Source: Baffinella frigidus (Eukaryota > Cryptophyceae > Cryptomonadales > Baffinellaceae). From it: 13,576 nucleotides of DNA. The translations under genes and the position numbers were made by a program. The notes beneath the pieces are model-generated. The model saw nothing but the letters and a program-made list of their open reading frames with translations. It made no database searches and had not been told where the DNA came from. How positions within the stretch are numbered: the stretch's first letter is position 1; every line of letters begins with the position of its first letter. This document shows positions 1 to 6,681 of the stretch, in pieces. Location of the stretch: positions 91,604 through 105,179 of the forward strand of contig MU646386.1 of the NCBI GenBank assembly GCA_026770585.1, written 5' to 3'.

Positions 1-95
1 AGGAAGGGAGGGAGAGAGGGAGGGAGGGAGGAAGGGAGGGAGAGAGGGAGGGAGGGAGGAAGGGAGGGAGAGAGGGAGGGAGGGAGGGAGGGAGG
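1..95. repeat. Purine-rich 28-bp tandem microsatellite
   Basis: All-purine run of AGGAAGGGAGGGAGAGAGGG-type units. The 28-base unit starts at 1, 29 and 57, followed by plain GGGA repeats. It is truncated by the window edge, so its full length is unknown. The strand asymmetry (only A and G) could allow triplex or G-quadruplex structure; that is inference. Confidence 0.95.
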
Positions 96-580
96 TCCGA
101 CTCAGCTTCTGCGAGGCACAGCTTACACAAGTCAGATTCCTTTTGCAAGGCACAGATTAGAGAGAGAGCGAGAGAGCGAGGGTTGAATATTCGCCCGGAT
201 GAGATCGGTCGGGTGGGTTCTGCGGTTCGGACTTTCCAAGAGGAGAGAGGAAGTTCTCACCTGGCCTCTGCTGCAGGTGGGCTTTTCTCCTCTGTCGACT
301 CACTCAAGCTCTCTTCAGCTGAGCTCCCCGCAGCCTCCGACCCCCCTCCCCCCCCCGTCCGCCTCCCCCCCGTTTCGTTCGCGTGAGAAGGAACACGACT
401 CTCCTTCCCATTTGCTTGAGAGGGAATAGAATGGTCAGCGTGAGAAGGAACATGACTCTTCTTCCCGCGCGCCTCCCGGGCCTTGGTGCGGTCCGTCTCA
501 GGATGAATCGCCAGCATCGTAAAGATGTCGTTTGCCTCGAGTGTTATCTGTGCCGGGTGGACTCATCCGAGGTTTCAGGT
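96..580. other. Gene-free stretch with a 29-bp direct repeat
   Basis: No recognisable gene. It holds a GA-rich run (about 158-180), a C-rich run (about 343-372), and a 29-base near-identical direct repeat at 381-409 and 438-466 (GCGTGAGAAGGAACACGACT and its variant, continuing in CTYCTTCCC). The overlapping short open frames on both strands here look like by-products of biased composition; none has a recognisable domain. Confidence 0.6.
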
Positions 581-594
581 TCAGGACTCAGAGG

Positions 595-755
595 CCACAC
601 AGCGGGCTGAGAAGGGATTTTCGGGCAGGAAATGCCCGAGTTTCTGTCACCTTATCTGTAGGAACCCTCCGACGTCCCTACGGGTCGGCAACCGTAGGGT
701 CTTGAGTCTTATCGCTCAGGGGTTATTCAAAATTCCTTCGAAGTCCGCTGTGTTG
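595..755 (-). mobile_element. F1 short inverted-repeat element, copy 1
   Basis: This is a 161-bp non-autonomous element in reverse orientation relative to the other F1 copies. It starts CCACACAGCGGG and ends TCCGCTGTGTTG, so its ends are inverted repeats. Inside are the F1 landmarks in reverse complement: a TCGGGCA/TGCCCGA hairpin (621-639), the CCTTATCTGTAGGAAC block, and a CCCTACGG...CCGTAGGG hairpin. A perfect 14-base direct repeat, TCAGGACTCAGAGG, lies immediately outside both ends (581-594 and 756-769) and looks like a target-site duplication. It is the only F1 copy here with one so clear, suggesting a recent insertion. No protein is encoded with confidence. Confidence 0.85.
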
Positions 756-769
756 TCAGGACTCAGAGG

Positions 770-1310
770 GTCGAGAAAAAGAATGGAGATATAGGGTGGG
801 TGAGACATGATCTCGAAACAGGGTCTTTGCATACGATTTAGTTTTCAGGCGATACGTGTCACCAGACGAATCCATATTGGCCAAAGAAGTGTTGACTCCA
901 CTATTGGCATGGACACGAGAGGGAGAGAAAGTTGAGAAACAGTCGAATGCGCCCCATCTGGAAGTATCAAAGCAGATATTGAACCTATCCCTCATGTGCC
1001 TGCGACGTCCTGAGACGTCAAAAGGCTCAAATGTCAACTTTGGCATTTTCTAATTAGGCCGCCTCTTGATGGAAAATTATGAAAAAAACACCAGCTTGTC
1101 AGGCTCGCTAAGCTGAACAAATTGAGTAATTGGTGCTCAACGAATTGAGAAATTCCTGATTTATGAGACCCGGAAAACCGTCCTCCGCTAAATTGGAATC
1201 CCTAGACCTGATTCCTGCTAAAAAAAATGATCACGTACCTTTTTCGGCAGATAAGAGATAATGCATTTTACCAAGGAAACCCACGTCGAGGCACAACTGG
1301 GACTTTCACA
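770..1310. other. Gene-free stretch, nothing recognised
   Basis: A 96-codon open frame on the minus strand (756-1046) and an overlapping plus-strand frame (856-1053) are present, but neither shows a recognisable domain and the first begins inside the duplication flanking F1 copy 1. The words GTCAACTTT (about 1033) and, further on, AAAGTTGAC (about 1366) match the F4 core motif and may be faint F4 remnants on either side of the 1311-1340 palindrome. Confidence 0.5.
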
Positions 1311-1340
1311 TTCAGATGTGCTGGGCCCAGCACATCTGAA
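1311..1340. repeat. Perfect 30-bp palindrome
   Basis: The half-site TTCAGATGTGCTGGG is followed directly by its exact reverse complement with no spacer. Spacerless perfect palindromes of this size also form the core of element F5 (8834-8859), so this may be the core of an element whose ends have decayed. Confidence 0.97.
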
Positions 1341-1447
1341 GATTTCGGTACACACCGTAAGGCTCAAAGTTGACTCGATCTGAATTCCGCGCTAAACTGA
1401 ACCCTACAATACAAGATAAGGTCCGATTCGGTCGCGAGGTCGGATCA
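1341..1447. other. Gene-free spacer, nothing recognised
   Basis: Ordinary-composition sequence between the 30-bp palindrome and F1 copy 2. No open frame of note and no repeat was found apart from the AAAGTTGAC word near 1366. Confidence 0.5.
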
Positions 1448-1608
1448 CCACACAGCGGACTTCGAAAGGAGTTCGAATAATCCTTAAGCGATAAGACCTA
1501 CGACCCTACGGTAGGCAACCCGTAGAGACATAGGAAGGTTCCTACGGATGAGGTAACGGAAACTGGGGCTCTCAGCACCCGAAAATTCCTTCGTAGCCCT
1601 CTGTGTGG
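1448..1608 (+). mobile_element. F1 short inverted-repeat element, copy 2
   Basis: A full-length 161-bp copy: CCACACAGCGGACTTCGAAA at the left, TTCCTTCGTAGCCC then TCTGTGTGG at the right. It retains the internal CCCTACGG(TAGGCAAC)CCGTAGAG hairpin and the CCTACGGATGAGGTAACGGA block. The second internal hairpin, seen as perfect in copies 1, 5 and 10, is degraded here (GGGGCTCTCAGCACCC). No target-site duplication is obvious. Confidence 0.85.
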
Positions 1609-1625
1609 ATTCCTCAAGTGCCCAT

Positions 1626-1643
1626 AGGGTGAATATTCACCCT
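1626..1643. repeat. Perfect 18-bp palindrome with nearby inverted repeat
   Basis: AGGGTGAATATTCACCCT is its own reverse complement. Just downstream GCCCTAGG (1649-1656) and CCTAGGGC (1662-1669) form a second hairpin with a 5-base loop. Confidence 0.95.
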
Positions 1644-1714
1644 AACTCGCCCTAGGCAGGTCCTAGGGCCCTACCCCAGGGCGTATGAGCCTACTGTGCA
1701 CTTAAGGGGTCTGT

Positions 1715-1794
1715 AAATCCCTTGGTAGCCCTCTGTGTGAGTGGACGGACCGCCAGGGTCTCGAGCTTCTCAAGCTCCCCCTTGTTGTGAAGGT
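1715..1794 (+). repeat. 80-bp duplicated block carrying an F1 right end, copy a
   Basis: It begins with an F1 right terminus (AAATCCCTTGGTAGCCCTCT, then GTGTG) without the rest of the element, and continues GTGGACGGACCGCCAGGGTC into AGCTCCCCCTTGTTGTGAAG. A second copy lies 229 bases downstream at 1944-2023. The F1 end and its flank were therefore duplicated together. Confidence 0.85.
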
Positions 1795-1840
1795 TCTATC
1801 TCACAAACTGTCCATCCAAACGATTTCTGGTTCAAATCGA

Positions 1841-1856
1841 AGAGTTTTAAAACTCT
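1841..1856. repeat. Perfect 16-bp palindrome
   Basis: AGAGTTTTAAAACTCT is self-complementary. It lies between the two 80-bp duplicated blocks; the rest of the interval 1795-1943 shows nothing recognisable. Confidence 0.9.
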
Positions 1857-1943
1857 CAATGTACAGAATGGCTCCAAGCCCCCCTGAAATCTGAAACGGA
1901 ATCTATGGAAAGACGCGATGAGATCAGTAGACGAACCGCCCCA

Positions 1944-2023
1944 AAATCGCTTGGTAGCCCGCTGTGTGGTTGGACGGACCGCTAGGGTCTTGAGCTTCTC
2001 GAGCTCCCCTTTATTGTGAAGGT
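1944..2023 (+). repeat. 80-bp duplicated block carrying an F1 right end, copy b
   Basis: Same organisation as 1715-1794: an isolated F1 right end (AAATCGCTTGGTAGCCCGCT, then GTGTGG) followed by TTGGACGGACCGCTAGGGTC and a matching flank. Minor substitutions separate the two blocks. A 94-codon minus-strand frame spans this region but shows no known domain. Confidence 0.85.
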
Positions 2024-2056
2024 CGCACTCGTTTGTCCTGCGTGTTTGAAGCAAAC

Positions 2057-2106
2057 GTTCAGGTCAAGAGGATTCCACACAGTTCAGGCCAAGAGGACAC
2101 CAAACA
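2057..2106 (+). repeat. 25-bp tandem repeat, two units
   Basis: Units at 2057-2081 and 2082-2106 share GTTCAGGYCAAGAGGAYWCC with a few substitutions. Short local tandem duplication, no function apparent. Confidence 0.8.
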
Positions 2107-2127
2107 TCCTTCATCCAAAGCACGAGA

Positions 2128-2154
2128 TAGGGTGTAGGGTTTAGGGTTTAGGGT
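2128..2154 (+). repeat. Short telomere-like tract
   Basis: AGGGTGTAGGGTTTAGGGTT, continuing TAGGG, contains consecutive TTTAGGG heptamers, too short to be a functional telomere. It is an interstitial telomeric site beside F1 copy 4. Confidence 0.9.
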
Positions 2155-2203
2155 CTCCAATTTTCCGAAAATCGCTGCAAGTGGATTGGGTCGTGACAAC
2201 GAT

Positions 2204-2342
2204 CCTCACAGCAGACTTCGAAGGGATTTCGAACATCCCTTAAGGTAGGCAACCCGTAGGGACATAGGGGGGTTCCTACGGATAAGGTAACGGAAAGGTG
2301 GTCCGATTTGGGCCGAAAATCCCTTCGTAGCCCGCTGTGTGG
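2204..2342 (+). mobile_element. F1 short inverted-repeat element, copy with internal deletion
   Basis: The left end CCTCACAGCAGACTTCGAAG and right end ATCCCTTCGTAGCCCGCTGT plus GTGG match F1. About 22 bases normally containing GCGATAAGACCTAGGACCCT are missing, so the sequence runs CATCCCTTAAGGTAGGCAAC directly and the first hairpin has lost one arm. The second hairpin survives imperfectly (GGTCC...GGGCC). Length 139 bp. Confidence 0.85.
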
Positions 2343-2474
2343 GTACAAGGCTGGACGTAGTTTGACATACCGGCAGAAGAGTCTTGTAGGCTTGACACCA
2401 TTCACAGGCTTCAGCTCTCGCCTGCAAGAACCAACGGAACGATCAGCTCCTGCACCCCATTGTGGTATTTGTAG

Positions 2475-2524
2475 ATTTCGGGTTAGCGCGGAATTTTTCG
2501 AGGTCGGGTCGGGGGATTGGGGAT
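2475..2524 (+). repeat. Diverged copy of the 92-bp inverted repeat
   Basis: ATTTCGGGTTAGCGCGGAAT followed by GTCGGGGGATTGG matches the inner part of the right arm at 2853-2944 (ATTTCGGGTCAGTACGGAGT ... GTCGGGGGATCG). It is a third, more decayed member, in the same orientation as the right arm. Confidence 0.6.
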
Positions 2525-2618
2525 TAAATAACGTAATACTTGATCGTTTTGTGACATTTCAGGGGTGGGGGGTGCGATCTTATCATCAAATCCATGTCTA
2601 AGATATCATAAACCTTTT

Positions 2619-2710
2619 GTTGGACCTGAAACCAATTTTCTCGATCCCCCGACCCCGATCCAAACTCCGCACTGACCCGAAATATACAATACGACTTTCA
2701 ACACGAATTA
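2619..2710 (-). repeat. 92-bp inverted repeat, left arm
   Basis: It begins GTTGGACCTGAAACCAATTT and ends AACACGAATTA. The reverse complement of 2853-2944 matches along all 92 bases with five differences by eye, four of them C/T. The arms are separated by 142 bases. The pair could be two insertions of one short element in opposite orientation, or a fold-back element. Confidence 0.92.
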
Positions 2711-2796
2711 TGCGGAGTTTACAATCATAACACAATATAATATGATTCATAGTAACATACGCTAGCAAACCCACCATTGCCCAGAAACCGCGCTTG

Positions 2797-3190
2797 CCAT
2801 GGTATCAAGCTACCCGAGTCGGGGAATTCGTATGGGGTGTGTTGAAACATACTAATTCGTGTTAAAAGTCGTGTTGTATATTTCGGGTCAGTACGGAGTT
2901 TGGATCGGTGTCGGGGGATCGAGAAAATTGGTTTCAAGTCCAACGTTGAAACATAGGAGCATCGCCTCACAAGCGCATCGACTTGGTTTTGAGACGCTAT
3001 TCGAGTCGGGGAATGCGTATGGGGTGTTATGGACCATACAAGCATCGTTTCACAAGCGCGGCGACTTGGGAACCAAAACCCCACGCTTGCCATGCCATTA
3101 CGCTATTCAACACGGGGAACGCGTCTGGGGCGTGGTGGGAACATACGCGCATCGTTTCACAAGCGCGTCGACTTGGGGATGCAAAGCGTC
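2797..3190 (+). repeat. 107-bp tandem array, interrupted
   Basis: Units begin CATCGYYTCACAAGCGC at 2960, 3043 and 3150; the 3043 unit is 107 bases long and the 2960 unit is 83 bases because an inner segment is missing. An earlier partial unit (from CTTGCCATGGTATCAAGCTA, 2797) is split by the 92-bp insertion. Recurring blocks are ATTCGAGTCGGGGAATGCGT and TATGGGGTG. A 160-codon frame across the array (2859-3341) reflects the repeat and shows no domain. Confidence 0.85.
2853..2944 (+). repeat. 92-bp inverted repeat, right arm, inserted in a tandem unit
   Basis: Begins TAATTCGTGTTAAAAGTCGT and ends TTTCAAGTCCAAC. It is flanked by an exact 11-base direct repeat, GTTGAAACATA (2841-2851 and 2945-2955), and interrupts a unit of the 107-bp tandem array. 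This looks like insertion of the 92-bp piece with target duplication. Long open frames across here are composed of repeat sequence and are not supported as genes. Confidence 0.88.
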
Positions 3191-3346
3191 TCCGATGCGT
3201 AGGTGGTTCAGCGGGATCGCGAGAGATTCCTCCTTTTGGCGATGCATCTTGCGCAGGGTGAACGTTTTGAAGTTGGCCTGCGCAGTGGCGTTGACCGGTG
3301 ATGTTCAAGCTTGTGGGGAAGAGAGATGGGGTTTTGACTGATCATG

Positions 3347-3648
3347 AGGGTTTAGGGTTTGGGGGTTGTGGATCAGGGATTAGAGATACGGGTTTACGGT
3401 TTGGGGTTGAGGGTTTGGAGCTAGGGTTTAGGATTTGTGGTTTAGGGTTCAGGGTTCAGGGTTCAGGGTTTGGGGTTTAGGGTTTAGGGTTTAGGGTTTA
3501 GGGCTGGGGTTAAGGGTTAAGGGTTTAGGGTTTGGGGTTTGGGGTTCAGGGTTTGAGGTTTAGGGTTTGGGGTTTGGGGTTCAGGGCTAGGGTTTTCGAC
3601 TTTGGCTTTGGTGTTTAGAGGTTAGAGTTTAAGGTCAAGGTTTGGGTT
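3347..3648 (+). repeat. Long degenerate telomere-like tract
   Basis: About 300 bases of TTTAGGG heptamers with TTCAGGG, TTTGGGG and GTTAAGG variants. The G-rich strand is the plus strand. Consecutive perfect TTTAGGG units occur near 3473-3502. The degeneracy indicates an old interstitial or subtelomeric tract. G-run spacing would permit G-quadruplexes. Confidence 0.95.
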
Positions 3649-3895
3649 TCACCCCGGCACTTTGTATACACAGTTCAAGGTCTGCCCTCCCAGATACCAC
3701 GTCTTGCAGAATCCACCCAGCAACCCCCTTCAAAGAAATGTCGTGAATAACCCATCAAGGAATCATCCGTAGCCCCCACGGTAGGCAATACCCCCCCCCT
3801 CCCTTCTGAAGAAGGTTTCAATCAACCGGATCGGCCGTCCTGGTGCCACCCGGTGGCCAGCCTACAAGAACCGATAGATCGGGAGGGATCGTTCA
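3649..3895. other. Gene-free stretch with an F1 scrap
   Basis: Nothing coding is recognisable. CGTAGCCCCCACGGTAGGCA at about 3768-3787 resembles the F1 interior and may be a tiny remnant. GGGAGGGATCG (about 3880) recurs in the 33-bp repeats at 6682-6747. Confidence 0.4.
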
Positions 3896-4056
3896 CCACT
3901 TGACAGGCAACGCGTGCTTCACGGATGCAGTCCATCTAAACTATTTGTACTAGAATCGTATCCATTGCTGTGGATTCTCACGGAACCCCCCCCCCCCATT
4001 TCCGGGGGGGAAACACGGATTTCCGGGGGGAAAGGAACTCGGGCGCTGGTAAGTGG
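3896..4056 (+). mobile_element. F2 short inverted-repeat element, diverged copy
   Basis: The inner sequence GTCCATCTAAACTATTTGTA then CTAGAATCGTATCCATTG matches the other F2 copies. The ends (CCACTTGACAGGC and GCGCTGGTAAGTGG) are weakened versions of CCACTTAGCAGC/GCTGCTAAGTGG. The central palindrome has been replaced by runs of C and G with a duplicated ATTTCCGGGGGG-like piece, making it longer (161 bp) than other copies. Confidence 0.75.
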
Positions 4057-4279
4057 GCACGCACCTCGCGAAAGAAGGCAGTCTGAAAAGAAAACCTGTC
4101 ACCAGGAGCCATGTCAGTGCTTGCAGTAATTCTTGTTAGATCTGGGGTTTCGAGGTTTCAAAGTTTCGTAGTGTTTGTGCCAGGAACTCACAGCGTGCAG
4201 GGGGTAAGTACAAGAACCTGCTGCAAAATACCTCACCACTCGGGGACTATCAAATTTTCATCGCACCCAGAATCTCTGT
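4057..4279. other. Gene-free stretch, nothing recognised
   Basis: A 64-codon frame (4111-4305, plus) runs through here and on into F4-like sequence. I see no domain in it and no other repeat. Confidence 0.4.
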
Positions 4280-4313
4280 GTAACGTCACCAATTTTGTAA
4301 CGTGACCAATTTT
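4280..4313 (+). repeat. 17-bp tandem repeat, two units
   Basis: GTAACGTCACCAATTTT (4280-4296) followed by GTAACGTGACCAATTTT (4297-4313), one mismatch. The second unit is also the inner edge of an F4 element, matching GTTACGTGACCAATTTGCAT at 11395. Confidence 0.9.
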
Positions 4314-4389
4314 ACACCAGACAAGGCCTTAAAGTCAACTCCCCCGGGGCAAGTTGACTTTTAAAAGGGACTTCTAGTCCACCGAATGG
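4297..4389 (+). mobile_element. F4 element, partial copy with palindromic core
   Basis: It aligns with the F4 copy at 11395-11487: GTAACGTGACCAATTTT, then the AAGTTGACTTTTAAAAGGGA block, ending GACTTCTAGTCCACC and GAATGG. At 4331-4361 AAAGTCAACT and AGTTGACTTT are inverted repeats around CCCCCGGGG, giving an almost complete palindrome. The opposite terminus is missing or unrecognisable. Confidence 0.7.
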
Positions 4390-4514
4390 ACGCCTCGCAA
4401 CTTCAAACCCCCAAAATCGGACACGACCTGAATTGTCAGAACCGCGTTACTGCCTGGCACTGCTCTTTCGGACGCGCTGTTTACACGTGCGATGAGGGGG
4501 GTGGGTTCGCACAA
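4390..4514. other. Gene-free spacer, nothing recognised
   Basis: Sequence between the F4 and F2 elements. A short plus-strand frame (4386-4613) crosses into the F2 copy and is not supported. Confidence 0.4.
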
Positions 4515-4653
4515 CCACTTAGCAGCGAACGAAGACCTTTGCACCTTGAATTCAAGGTGAAATTCCGGTTAGGTTCCAGGGCAATGGATAAGATTCTAGT
4601 ACAAATAGTTTAGATGGACTGTATCCGTGAAGCCCAGAGTGGCTGCTAAGTGG
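4515..4653 (-). mobile_element. F2 short inverted-repeat element, intact reverse copy
   Basis: 139-bp element with ends CCACTTAGCAGC and GCTGCTAAGTGG. The diagnostic block appears in reverse complement (CTAGTACAAATAGTTTAGAT). Its internal palindrome CACCTTGAATTCAAGGTG (about 4541-4558) is perfect. No target-site duplication is evident. Confidence 0.88.
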
Positions 4654-4843
4654 TTGAGACCAGGGGTCGCATCCGGGTCAACCCCAAAGTCTCCGATTTT
4701 GATCCTCCTCGGACCAAAACAAAAACGAAAGGCGCGAAGATGTGATCGGGACAACCAAGTGAACCAAATCAGGTTGCGTGGGGAGACAGACCCTTCAATT
4801 TTCAGCCCGAACGGAAGGCCTTTCGTCGACAGGCCTTTCCGAT

Positions 4844-4866
4844 CCCATGGATTGCCGTTCCATGGG
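4844..4866. repeat. 8-bp-arm hairpin
   Basis: CCCATGGA (4844-4851) and TCCATGGG (4859-4866) flank a 7-base loop. Just upstream AGGCCTTTC occurs twice. The surrounding 4654-4872 shows no gene I can support, although frames of 98-116 codons exist on both strands. Confidence 0.85.
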
Positions 4867-4872
4867 GGTGGG

Positions 4873-4928
4873 GGCGGTTTGGCCAAAGACATCGAGTCCG
4901 AGCCTGCGGTCGGATTTCACACGAAAAC
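4873..4928 (+). repeat. 57-bp direct repeat, copy a
   Basis: Starts GGCGGTTTGGCCAAAGACAT and ends TTTCACACGAAAAC. A second copy at 5077-5134 shares the GGCGGTTTGGCCAAAG start and the same layout with scattered changes. Each copy is followed by an F6 element. Confidence 0.8.
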
Positions 4929-4951
4929 GGTTTTAATTAAAAAAAATCTGG

Positions 4952-5022
4952 GCAATGAAATGAACTGCACAGCATGATCTTTATTAGTAATATTCAAGCA
5001 TTTGTGTAGTGATTTTCAATGA
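4952..5022 (+). mobile_element. F6 short fold-back element, copy 1
   Basis: About 70 bp. It aligns along its length with 10541-10610: GCAATGAAATGAACTGCACA, then GATCTTTATTAGTAATATTC, then GTGTAGTGATTTTCAATGA. The ends form an imperfect inverted repeat. Confidence 0.75.
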
Positions 5023-5076
5023 TTCCTAAGGTTTTAAAGTTAAATCGTTTTCACACGAGATTCGGATCTTGTCGGA

Positions 5077-5134
5077 GGCGGTTTGGCCAAAGAGATCGAG
5101 GTTCGGAACCTGCGTCAGAATTTCATATGCAAAC
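5077..5134 (+). repeat. 57-bp direct repeat, copy b
   Basis: GGCGGTTTGGCCAAAGAGAT through TTTCATATGCAAAC, paired with 4873-4928. The surrounding 210-base open frame has no recognisable domain. Confidence 0.8.
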
Positions 5135-5157
5135 TCTTATATTTTATCAACTGAATT

Positions 5158-5228
5158 TCAATCAAAATTACTACACTTTTTCTTCACTATTATTTGTAAA
5201 GATCGTGATGTGCAGTAAATTTCATTGA
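5158..5228 (-). mobile_element. F6 short fold-back element, copy 2
   Basis: TCAATCAAAATTACTACAC at the left and GTGCAGTAAATTTCATTGA at the right are inverted repeats. Read in reverse complement it aligns with F6 copies 1 and 3, including the GATCTTTAC block. Confidence 0.7.
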
Positions 5229-5482
5229 ATCCAGTTTATAAATGATAAGTGTTTGGGTATAAGATTCGGATGTTGTAACCGTGGCGCTGTGTGTGACTAT
5301 GGACTTGACCAACTACACATCGCTACACTACCAACGGTCCCAACGGTCCTGGGAATACGTACCACCCCGTTTAGCAAAACCCGTCGTGTTTAGTTGTTGG
5401 CGGCTGTCAACAACGTTGAGGTTAACAAATTTGGAATTAATGAGGAATGAGAAGAGAGCAAAACCCGGCGTGGGGCAGTCAA
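5229..5482. other. Gene-free stretch, nothing recognised
   Basis: A 77-codon frame (5281-5514) ends inside F1 copy 5 and is not supported. A 10-base tandem (CAACGGTCC twice, about 5331-5350) is the only structure noted. Confidence 0.4.
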
Positions 5483-5642
5483 CCACACAGCGGACTTCGA
5501 AGGGAGTTGAATAACCCCTAAGCGATAAGACCTAGGACCCTACGGTAGGCAACCAGTAGAGGCATGGGGGGGTTCCTACGGATAAGGTAACGGAAACTCG
5601 GGCACTGAGTGCCCAAAAATCCCTTCGTAGCCCTCTGTGTGG
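5483..5642 (+). mobile_element. F1 short inverted-repeat element, intact copy
   Basis: 160 bp. Left end CCACACAGCGGACTTCGAAG, right end CCCTTCGTAGCCCTCTGTGT plus GG. The second internal hairpin is GGGCACT/AGTGCCC (5600-5614) with a one-base loop, a stem sequence different from copies 1 and 10. The first hairpin CCCTACGG...CCAGTAGAG is imperfect. Flanks show no duplication. Confidence 0.9.
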
Positions 5643-5722
5643 TCTGAGGGCAATGAAGAAGAGGAAGAGAGGTTTTGCGTTGAATGAGGAATAGACAGGC
5701 TGGAGCGTACAGCCATCCAAGT
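5643..5722. other. Gene-free spacer, nothing recognised
   Basis: Short purine-rich spacer (GAAGAAGAGGAAGAGAGG) leading into telomere-like sequence. No gene. Confidence 0.4.
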
Positions 5723-6043
5723 AGGTTTGGGGTTACAGCGTTCAGGGTAAGTCAGGTTCAGGGTTTGAGGGTTTAAGGGTCGTCAAGGTTGAGGGCGTAT
5801 ACGGTTGATAGGGTTTAGGGGTTCGTCCGGTTGATAGGGTGTAGGGGTTCGTTAGGCATACCTGTGACAAGGCCGAGCTGTAGATAGTCGGCGACTATGG
5901 ACTGAGTGCTGAAGGGTTGTGAGGGTTGAGGGATTATAAGGTTGATAGAGTTGAGGGGTTCGTTATGCTTTTAGGGGTCCGTTATGCTTTTAGGGGTTCG
6001 TTTGGCTTTTAGCAGTTGGTTAGGCTTCCAGGGGTTCGTTACT
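5723..6043 (+). repeat. Telomere-derived degenerate repeats
   Basis: Starts as degenerate TTCAGGG/TTTAGGG and becomes repeats of GGTTGATAGGGTTTAGGGGT followed by TCG, with GGCTTTTAGGGGTTCGTT-like variants. A degenerate unit of the adjacent 109-bp array (GGCCGAGCTGTAGATAGTCG at about 5872) lies within. This suggests the 109-bp repeat evolved among telomere-like DNA. Confidence 0.75.
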
Positions 6044-6320
6044 TGTGATCGGACCGAGCTGTAGATAGTCGGCGCTGACAACAAGCTGCATCCCACCGAA
6101 TCAGGGTTCAGGGCTCATAAGGTTGATAGCTTTAGGGGTTCGGTATCATACCTGTGATCAGGCCGAGCTGTAGATAGTCGGCGCTGACAATAAGCTGCAT
6201 CCCACCGAATCAGGGTTCATGGCTCATAAGGTTGATAGCTTTAGGGGTTCGGTATCATACCTGTGATCGGGCCAAGCTGTAGATAGTCGGCGCTGACAAT
6301 AAGCTGGATCCCGCCGAATG
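6044..6320 (+). repeat. 109-bp tandem array, about 2.5 units
   Basis: The block GAGCTGTAGATAGTCGGCGC recurs at 6056, 6165 and (as AAGCTG...) 6274, exactly 109 bases apart. Units share CTGCATCCCACCGAATCAGG and GGTTGATAGCTTTAGGGG. Unit-to-unit identity is very high, implying recent duplication. Confidence 0.95.
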
Positions 6321-6407
6321 GGAGATCGTTTCCTCGCGCCTGTATAGCGTCAGGGGGTCATGCATAAAAGGACAGAAATGTATGGGGGGTAGAGTACTTC
6401 GCGCACG
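6321..6407. other. Gene-free spacer, nothing recognised
   Basis: Spacer between the 109-bp array and the next F1 copy. A 111-codon minus frame (6255-6590) is made of F1 sequence and the tandem array. Confidence 0.4.
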
Positions 6408-6568
6408 CCACACAAAGGACTTCGAAGGGATTTTGAATAACCCCTCAGCGATGAGACTTGCGACCCTACGGTAGGCAATCCGTAGGGACATAGGGGGTTT
6501 CTTACGGATAAGGTAACGGAAACTCGGCCCGAAATGGGCTGAAAACCCCTGTGCAGCCCGCTGTGTGG
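6408..6568 (+). mobile_element. F1 short inverted-repeat element, near-intact copy
   Basis: 161 bp, CCACACAAAGGACTTCGAAG at the left and GCAGCCCGCTGTGTGG at the right. First hairpin CCCTACGGTAGGCAATCCGT then AGGG; second hairpin TCGGCCC/GGGCTGA (6524-6542) with one wobble-compatible pair. The minus-strand frame is open through most of this copy. Confidence 0.88.
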
Positions 6569-6681
6569 AGTCTGCATTCAAGAGTCCCAAATGTCGCGGT
6601 ATCTATGTTTGTACGGGGAACACCTTTTTCCTGAACGACGGTCGGGAACCCAGGCAGATTGCACACCCGGTGAGTGGCTCT

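Noticed and set aside
595-755. F1 considered as a tRNA- or rRNA-derived SINE
   Set aside because: No A-box/B-box, tRNA fold or poly-A tail found; inverted termini fit a MITE-like element better.
2859-3341. 160-codon plus-strand open frame, the longest in the window
   Set aside because: It runs through the 92-bp repeat arm and the 107-bp tandem array; it has no domain and its periodicity is that of the repeat.
4596-4977. Overlapping 98- and 116-codon frames on both strands
   Set aside because: Both include the end of an F2 element and low-complexity runs (proline or glycine repeats); no domain was recognised.
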